Part shown: piece after piece, positions 56,491-64,000 of the stretch
Layout: each line of letters starts with the position of its first letter
Position numbering within the stretch: the stretch's first letter is position 1
From: Chrysemys picta bellii
Taxonomy: Eukaryota > Chordata > Testudines > Emydidae
Direction of reading: 5' to 3'
NCBI RefSeq assembly: GCF_011386835.1
Contig: NC_088800.1
Span: 15,214,572 to 15,278,571 of the forward strand
Length of the DNA stretch: 64,000 nucleotides
Translations under genes and position numbers: made by a program
Notes under the pieces: model-generated
Told to the model about the DNA's origin: nothing
What the model saw: only the letters and a program-made list of their open reading frames with translations
The model's database searches: none

Positions 56491-58717
56491 GCTGCAGGCA
56501 CAGTGATAGGTGCTCTCTGTACCTGACTTCGCAAGAGTGGCCAGACAATTATCCAGCTTACCTCAGCTCTCCCATCCACATGGGAAACACTTGGCTAAGG
56601 TGGGCCAAGGCCATGCTAGTCTCTGGTAATGCCAGCAGGAATGTGTTTTAATTTGAAGTGTCCAGGACTGGACTAAAGACTCGGAGGGGGCTCCGAAATA
56701 CAAATCCAAAAAAGATTTTTCTTCGTCAGCTGATTCTGCAGAGCACCTCTCTCTGCCCCAGCACCGGTCACTCACTCCAGATCAGACCCTGAAATCTTGA
56801 ATCCTCGCCTCTGATCGGCGATGATGCCACGTTGATGCAGTTTAATACTTATAGAGCCTCGGCCACAACCAGTCATGTGGCATTATTAGGAGTGAGACAG
56901 ACCAAATGTTAGGGTGACCATGTGAGCTGCCGAGTTACCAGACAGACTCCTGGCGTGGCCAGAATGATGGCATCTGGTGCATTATCATTAGTGCTGGCGG
57001 TGCATTAGAAATCCGATTGTGTAGCTACAAAATTGGGGTTGGTAGATTTCCATTTCTGAGCTTTGTGCACGTGCTCTGCACTCCCCTCCCATGGGTCATG
57101 GTGTTGGGACAACTAGATGGCTGGCCTCTGTGGAACCAGTTCCCAATCAAATGTTCTAGGCACTCTTGTTTCGCAAGTTCAAGTTGCAAGCTTGCTCCCA
57201 GGGCGAGCACTGTAGGCGCAGCACATTCAGCCCCAGTGGGAAAGGAAGCACATCACCCTCCAGTGCTTGGGGCAGCTCTGACTGGCTTCGAAAGGAGCCA
57301 CATCCAGTCATCCCTGTCCAGAGGATGGGTTGCTGGAAGTGGGGCAAGTGAGGCTAGGGAGTCATGGAGGAAATGTAGTAATACTTAGTATTTATATAGG
57401 ATGGATAATCCAATAGCATGGTGGAGTCTTATGTAGCTGGGGGACATAGCACTTCCATTAAATACGTGGAGGTAGTCCTAGAAGATCTTCTCCCACAAAG
57501 TCAGCCTGCCACACAGAGAGGCCTTTACTTGAAAGGATTATCTCCGCAATGGGGATGCCTTTGCTTTTGTTTGGGTTTATGGTAGGGGTTTTTTGGAGAG
57601 AGATGGGCCAAGGAGACGGTGAATGGATCAGGATTAGGGTCAAGACAGGGACTGGAGTTTGGGTTCAGATCTGATCAGGACTAGGGGGCAGCTTTGATAG
57701 CTGCTACCTCGTTAGTGGTTCTCATGAAATTCTGGCTGTATCCTCACTGAAATGGGAAATAGCACTTCTCAGTTTGGGACCCAACCTGGGATGAAAATTG
57801 TTGGGGCAGTTTCCAGTCTGGAAAGTTGAACCTGAACCCAGCCAAAATTCAAAGAAGGTTGGATTCAAGGATCTACTTTGGGCCTATCTCTAATTTTATC
57901 TGATGGGAATTTGCAGTGAAAACTCAGCAGGTCCCTCAGCTGGGACAGCTTGTAGAGATGCACTGGTTTCCCTGCATGGTGATCCGGTGACATTTCCTTT
58001 CCTCCACGCCGCAAAAACACCGCAGGCTGTCAAGGCTGTTGTGCATCCTTAAATCAACCTACTGTGCACCGGAGGCAATTCATGTATCAGATGTCCAGGG
58101 AAGAGGTGGGAGAATTGGAATGTGGGTCCCCCATGAGGGTTTTGCCCCATGATCTTTAGGGACAGCTCAACTGGCTTCCACCAGTAGCGACTCCTAGGAG
58201 CTGTTTTCAAACTGTGTGCTTGCAACTGCATGTGCATGTTTGTGGGTGCAATTGTATGCCTGATTTTTGCATGCAGCTACCATGTTTGAGCACATATATT
58301 ACTTGCATGGACCAGTAGCCGGTGGGTGCATATAATCCTGGGGACTAAATAAGCAAATGAGGTAAGAGTTGCAAGTGCATAATTCTGAAAAGCAAGCTCT
58401 TAACTATTACCCACACTGCCTTTGCATGTTTATGGAGTGTCATGCAACCAGTCCTTATATGGATGAAAGATCTGTCTTCCCCACTGCACCCCAGGGTGTT
58501 TCTATCTTGCTAGCTAAATTGGCAAATTGCTTGCCTGAGCCCTCCTTTTCATGCCTATGGCACACTACAGTGCTTTGGTGAGGATGTGGCCCCAATGTGT
58601 AGCCTTGCTCCAGTGTATTGCACGAGGAACAATGAGGTGGACACAGGACCACATTTTCTCCTAGTGACTCTGAACTACTGGACAAAAGTTTTGGATTCAG
58701 TGCAGCTGCCATGTTGC

Positions 58718-58741
58718 ATGTTCTTTATATATAAAGAACAT
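58718..58741. repeat. Perfect 24-bp palindrome
   Basis: The half ATGTTCTTTATA is followed directly by its exact complement. The centre is TATATATA. Both strands therefore encode the same short peptide in the overlapping open frames. The flanks do not extend the symmetry. It could be extruded as a cruciform in supercoiled DNA. Confidence 0.9.
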
Positions 58742-58824
58742 ATAAATATAATATTCTTGATTTTCTTTAACAAAAAATGAGTGGAGAATGGAAAAGAAGA
58801 CAAAAGAGCAAAAAGTAAAGAACT

Positions 58825-58873
58825 GGGAAGGGAAGGGAAGGGAAGGGAAGGGAAGGGAAGGGAAGGGAAGGGA
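58825..58873 (+). repeat. GGGAA pentanucleotide microsatellite
   Basis: Nearly ten uninterrupted GGGAA copies followed by a purine-rich tail. The open frame across it encodes the low-complexity GREGK repeat and is not a gene. Confidence 0.97.
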
Positions 58874-59631
58874 GAGAAGAGATGCAGAGAGGGGAAAGGA
58901 GCATACCATATCTGTTTACATCCACTAAGAATTAATCAAAGGTTACTAAAAAGCCCAATTTTTTTCAAATGTGTCTATGGTCTCCCTTCTATGAAATGTT
59001 ACCCATTCTTTAGCTGCTAGGGCAGCCAAATTGCTGCGCTAAGCGTCTATCCCTCCCAAATTTAGATTGCCTATGCCAAGTCTGGAACAAAGATTTGAAG
59101 CCTAGCCAATGGGCAAGTGCCTTGCAAAACATTACACTCTACTATTGATCTACAATTAAGGCTGATCTAGTCATGTTACATGTTCTGAAGGAACTGAGCC
59201 ACAAAATGAAACAGGGGGACAATGACATATTTCTCTGGAGACTTGTGCAATCCCGCATCCATGAGAAAGAGAATGCAGACATAGCCGCCATGTGTTTATT
59301 TGCATTTGTGCATGTGTGTAATGGTCATGGACATATATTTGCCTATGTAGTTACACATCAGTGTGTGTATTCATGCATTTGTGTGGATGTATGAATCTCT
59401 GTGTATGGACATGTGTGTGTGGGGGGGGAACGGGTAGGAGAGGTCATTGTCTGTTCTTAGAAATCTCTTAAAACTGGTGTGAGCTCCTAGAGAAAGTGTT
59501 AAGGTTTGAATTGCAAGCAAAAGATGAAAACGTCTCCCTCCAAGTTGTTCCTATTAATTTCAGGGCATGTAGCAGGAGTTTGTGTGGTAAATTAAAGTGA
59601 AGAGGCAGTCAGTGAGTCCGCCTAGTTAGAC

Positions 59632-59855
59632 CAGGGGACTAGGAATTAGAACAGCTGCATTCTAGTCTCACCTCTTCCACTGATTCACTGGGCCAAATTC
59701 AGCCCTAATGTAAGTGGCTGCAACTTTATTAAGGTGACTAGCATGGAGCTCCTTTGCGCCGACCTGTGACCTTGGGCCAATCCCTTGCAGCGCTCTGTGC
59801 CTCAGTTTCTCCAAGTATGACATAAACCTGCCCTTTGTAAAGTGCCTTAAATTTC
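59632..59855 (+). mobile_element. MIR SINE split by a palindromic repeat
   Basis: The left part (59632-59690) reads CCAGGGGACTAGGAATTAGA and CTCTTCCACTGATTCACT. The right part (59764-59855) reads TGTGACCTTGGGCCAATCCC and CTGTGCCTCAGTTTCTCCAA, in MIR order. The intervening 70 bases start GGGCCAAATTCAGCCCTAAT and contain GTAAGTGGCTGCAACTTTAT, a different common repeat that inserted later. Confidence 0.75.
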
Positions 59856-61589
59856 TCATATCAAAGTCATTACATCAGTGCAAAGGATTTTATTGTTCAC
59901 CTTACCTGAGGAAGGAGACTCTTGTGGAATTAACTGGAGAGACAGGAAGTTCATGGTTTGAACTTATCACTAAAAGTCAGTGCGTAGATGGTTGTTTACT
60001 CTACCATGCCTGATCAGAATGAGCATCTGAAGCAATGACTATGAGAATCTAACCATATGGAAAGCTTCTTCTCACCTTCCTGGGCTATAGTAAAGACAGG
60101 AAAATGGCGGGAAGGGGTTAATCGAGTGATCCATTTGGTGACCTGGTAGAGGATGGTTTCCTGACATGACATACGGAAGAGGGAGCTAGAAGGGTAACTG
60201 AGCCGCTTCTGTTTGGAGAGTGCCCGAGAGGACATGTTCACCAAAGGCACAGATGGGGGAGCAGTTCAGGGATGGCAACCAGAACAATGTTTGTATTTGG
60301 GACTTGGATGACACCAAATGAGGGTGAAATAAAGATGCTGCATTTCAGGCCAGGGTATTTTGGAAGACTGCAGGGAGGACTGGGTGAAATTGAGTTGGTT
60401 AAAATAACTGAGTGGGAGGACAGAGAGGACAAAGATGAACCATTCTCTCTCCAGTGAGAGTCCTGAAGGCCATCCAGCAATGAGCACCGAACACTCAAAT
60501 TCTTACAAAGATAAATGGATGATTGCCAAAGGGAATTCAGGGGACAGGCAGAGTTATAGATGAGATCCAATCCATCAGACAGAGAAGGGATCTGAAAGGG
60601 AAAGTTGAATGAGCACGGAAGATAACCAATACGTATTATTGATTGATACATAAACAAGAAATTGGTGAATGTTTTCCTAGAAAGGGTGAAGGGAAGATTT
60701 CAGCGATGAAGGGGAAGGCAATGCCTAATCAATGAAATGGTTAGCTCGGTTTCAGGAGGTTCGTAGAGTTCTCAGGCCAGGAACTGGTGCAAGATTTTCA
60801 GTGGAGGAAGAAGACACCCTGAAGGAATCAGGATCACAGCAGAAGAAAGGGCAGGCTGAGATAGGATCCACCCAAGATTATGAAGGAAGAGGCAAAGATA
60901 TGAAGAGCTTATAGAAGATGTATTCAAAACCTCCTGGAAAATAACTCTACATGTATAGGCATAAAGGGCTCCACACATTTCAGTGTGGAGGGTTGATCAC
61001 CCATTGTTGAAATGCAGCCAGCTCTGGAGTGGAAGCAGCAGCCACTCTCCACCAGCAGCATGACACAGCAGCTTTTCAGGATGAAAAGTGAAAACTGACA
61101 TCTCCAGTTGAAAGGACAGGGTGGAGTTTAAGTGGGTAGAATGTAATCTCCCAGACTGGAATGGGGCCAGGGCACTGGGATTAACACCCACTTAATCACC
61201 ACAAGTGACAAGAGCCTTCATGATCCATTGCTGAAAGCCAGCCTAGCACCCCACACTGTACTTGGGTATCAGCTCAGTTCTGACTCAGCTGGAACACCTA
61301 CGCAGTCAACCCCGCCTGTTCCTGCAGCACCCTGAGTTTTACTTTGGTCTCAGACACGTGCTGATTCTGCTCAGTTTGAAGTGACAGCCCAAGGTAGGAT
61401 GGCTGTGGACCAAAGCTGTACTGATGTACCATTTATATTGAAGGGACTTTGAGACCATTCAGAAGACTAGTTATTGTTGTTACAAACCTTTATTATAAGG
61501 CCCCCTTCTCCACGGTATGTGAGTCCATTTTTAATTGATTAAAACCTTGACAAAAACATGTCTGTTTACCTGACCCTTATCACCATAGG

Positions 61590-61750
61590 ATCTGAGTTCC
61601 CTGTGAAGTAGGAAAGTGCCATTGTCCCCATTTCACAGAAAAGGGACTGAGGCACAAAGATCACACAAACAGTCTGTAGCAAAGCTGAGAAGTGGGCACG
61701 CATCCTGAATCCCATTCCAGCATCTTAGCCCCAAGACCATCCTTCTCTTC
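61590..61750 (-). mobile_element. MIR SINE remnant
   Basis: The + strand has TGTCCCCATTTCACAGAAAA, GGGACTGAGGCACAAAGATC and ACAGTCTGTAGCAAAGCTGA, the complement of the MIR core and tail region. Confidence 0.75.
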
Positions 61751-62524
61751 AAACACACCACAGAACTGGAGAAGACATAGTCAATACACTGGCTGCTGCA
61801 GATTCTGTCACAAGTCACAAAAACCCTGGACAAATAGTTGCCTCTTGCAATGCTTTCTAATGGAGCCCAGCTCAGGCTCCCAATTATTTCTAGTGGGAAC
61901 AAATTTCAGACAGAAGGGCCTTCTCCCAAGAAAGGCCTAACCCATCTCCCTTGTAGTTCAGCCTTGGGTCAGGTGGGTTAAATGTTCTGAACCAGCACGG
62001 ATGCTGCAGATCAGACAGGAAGAACTGGACTTTAAAGTAGCTGATCTCTAAGTCATTTAGAGCTTTGTAGATAGTCACCATCACCTGGAATTTCACCCAG
62101 GGATTGGCCAGCCTCCAGAGTTTAGCCTAGGTGTGATATGCTCCCACCAGCCTACTTTTGTTCTGAAATCCTGCATTCTGTGCTAAATTAAACTTCAGCG
62201 TGGTTTTCATGGTTAGCCTCAGGAAAAACATCTTCATCAACCATGGAGATAACAATCAGCTAATCTGAGAGGAACAAATGCATCCTCATGCTAGCCATAG
62301 GCAAACATGACTTCAGCAGTGGGGTTATATAGGAAATGCTAAGCAGGACTGCAAAGCAGGATCAGATGGAGAAGTTCACCTGGATGCAGGAGAGGGAGAC
62401 CCTGCCTAACCAAACTGAAGAAGCAGTAATGAGAGTCACTGAGGGGAGAAGCCATGGATCTAATTCACCTGAGTGCTAAAGTTTGAATCCTCTCATCTTA
62501 AAACCTTTCTCTTTCTTTACTATT

Positions 62525-62585
62525 AATATCTGAGTAGTGCCTAGAGGCCAAAGTGGAGACTGGAATCCCATTGTGTTTGGTCTCC
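62525..62585 (-). mobile_element. Short L2/L3-type tail fragment
   Basis: ATATCTGAGTAGTGCCTAGA and GGAATCCCATTGTGTTTGGT resemble the 24598 element's TAGCACCTAGAGGCC and the usual CCCATTGTGCTAGG. It is short and diverged. Confidence 0.5.
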
Positions 62586-64000
62586 TTGCATCCCTCCTCT
62601 CTGTGACACACGCCCACACTCACCTTCCCCATCACTGCCTTTTCCTTCCCTCCCTTTGCTGTCTCCTCCCATCCCACCCACTGGAACTACGCTTATTTGC
62701 ATAATACTTATTTGCATAATTATCCATTTTCAGCATCCTCTTCTTTTTTTCTCCTCCCCATACAGTGCTTCACCGTTTCTGCCTGTATCAATCTCTGTAA
62801 CTAACTCTGCAAAGCATTGCTCTCAGGGTCTGCATTGGACAGACACTCTATACAATATAGAACATTACCAAGCCTTTTCCCCCATGTCATTGACTTACCA
62901 GTGGCCTGAATGGGATCATTACTAGGGTGGTTGTTGAGGTTCTATTTTGGACATTTGCCGCTGCTTGCAATGCCTGCGCTCACCACCAATGCGCTGAGAT
63001 TGAGTTAGGATCCCTGAGGCTAACATTTCCACTTTCCCTTTCTTTGATCTAAGTCTCTTTTCCTGAATTGATGGCCTTGGCAAGTCAAAACATCTCTTAC
63101 CCAGCTTGACTCTTCCTTTCTGCTAGTGAAAGAACTCCCTCTCTCAGTGCCACGTGGCAGATGCCAGAGCTGAGTATCAGCTGTGCATCCGAATTAGGGT
63201 AAGGGCAGAGGCAGGCACCCACATTTTGTCCAACCAAGAGCTTGGCCAGGAATCCGAGGGATCATCTAGTCTGCACGGCAGGAAGCAGTCCTCAGCTGCT
63301 TCTGTCTCTAATCTGATGGGGTGGCCTCCACAGGTGACCAGATCCAGACTGCCAAGTGTCATTTTGACTTAAGTAGTCTAGCTGCTGGAGCAGCACATGT
63401 TGGCATCTATCATCTCTAGAGTCCATACATCACTAGTTAAGGGGAGAGTGCCCACTGGCTGCTTTGTAGAATTCTGGCTACAACGATGCGAGAAGATTCA
63501 ACTTTAGACTGATCCACTTGACACCCAAATACCTAATGTGCCTTCAGCTAGCACCAAGCCATTAAGCGGCAGGGGCAATCCTTCTCCCCCCAGGTCTGGG
63601 TTAATGCCATGGTCTCCTGTCATCAGCTGGCCCATCTCCTTCCTTTCCTAATATCCTGCTAAACTGGCAGCCCTGATTCCAATAAAGCACAGCCACCATT
63701 CCAATAAAGTTCAGCCACTCAGCCTCATGTGGCGGAAATAAATATACTCTCATATCGAGAGGGAGGACACTTAGGTTTATGATGAAGGGTGCCCAGCATG
63801 TGATGGGTTAACACAGTCTCCAGCTAATTTCTGCAAGCCAGCTCCCCTCCTCTTCTTTGCTTCTGTATGCAGCAGACAGGGCCTCTGCCTAGGTTCCTGC
63901 ACTGAGCTGTTGCCAGGGGAGCAGTTAGGCAAGTCTGAGCTATGCGGGGAAAAGGCCTGGCCTGTCAAAGTGTCTGAGATGAACCATAGCCCAGTCCCCC

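Larger units (their letters stand above)
56500..64000. other. Gene desert segment to the window end, no gene recognised
   Basis: No coding exon is recognised up to the end. In human, the gene RHCG follows this interval, but I see no exon of it here. Repeats inside are listed separately (58718 palindrome, 58825 microsatellite, MIRs at 59632 and 61590, an L2 piece at 62525). The rest shows no clear element. Confidence 0.4.

Noticed and set aside
63245..63290. CR1-like phrase GGATCATCTAGTCTGCACGG
   Set aside because: Only about 20 bases resemble a CR1 3' end and the flanks do not fit.
1..64000. CRISPR arrays, bacterial operons, rRNA, LTR retroviruses
   Set aside because: None seen. The repeats are microsatellites, LINEs, SINEs and MITEs, and I found no LTR pair or retroviral gene motif.

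Overview
This is vertebrate nuclear DNA, most likely from a turtle. Evidence for the lineage: two 5'-truncated CR1 LINE copies of the reptile type, a tRNA-derived SINE with a CR1-like tail of the kind known from hidden-necked turtles, a short retroposon with a perfect 14-bp target duplication, GC-rich palindromic hAT-type MITEs, and many old MIR, L2 and L3-like remnants. No protein-coding gene could be recognised. The six-frame open frames are short, lack family motifs, or belong to transposons.

The one certain gene is microRNA mir-9-3 (hairpin 13825-13914, + strand). Both mature arms are intact, and the flanking stem resembles human mir-9-3 more than mir-9-1 or mir-9-2. In mammals mir-9-3 sits in a long noncoding host gene (MIR9-3HG) in a gene-poor interval, and the layout here fits that. 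The hairpin lies inside a candidate exon (13750-14054) bounded by a long polypyrimidine tract plus AG and by a strong GT donor.

Layout. Positions 1-14.1 kb are nearly free of transposons and hold several CpG-rich blocks (about 1.07-1.85, 5.43-6.33 and 9.0-9.6 kb). They also hold two perfect palindromic cAMP response elements (5551, 8185), a near-canonical REST/NRSF site (9283-9303, about 4.5 kb upstream of the microRNA), a second REST-like site with altered spacing (4573-4592), and possible exons ending at strong donors (2532, 5848). This reads as the promoter and regulatory domain of the host RNA. REST repression with CREB activation is the logic described for human mir-9-2, and these sites suggest the same wiring for mir-9-3.

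From 14.1 to 64 kb the window is gene desert with repeats of different ages: CR1 and L3 remnants, L2 tails, MIRs (two interrupted by other repeats), palindromic MITEs, a decayed LINE reverse transcriptase with its catalytic aspartate lost (about 41.7-42.8 kb), microsatellites, and a U2 snRNA-like sequence in two pieces. A few candidate host-gene exons (best at 26135-26214) are scattered through it. Several inverted repeats are not explained by named families, notably a 47-bp-stem hairpin at 38322-38438, a long hairpin at 7685-7813 and a perfect 24-bp palindrome at 58718-58741.

Repeat family names come from recognition of consensus-like phrases, not from a database search. Exon calls rest on splice consensus only.
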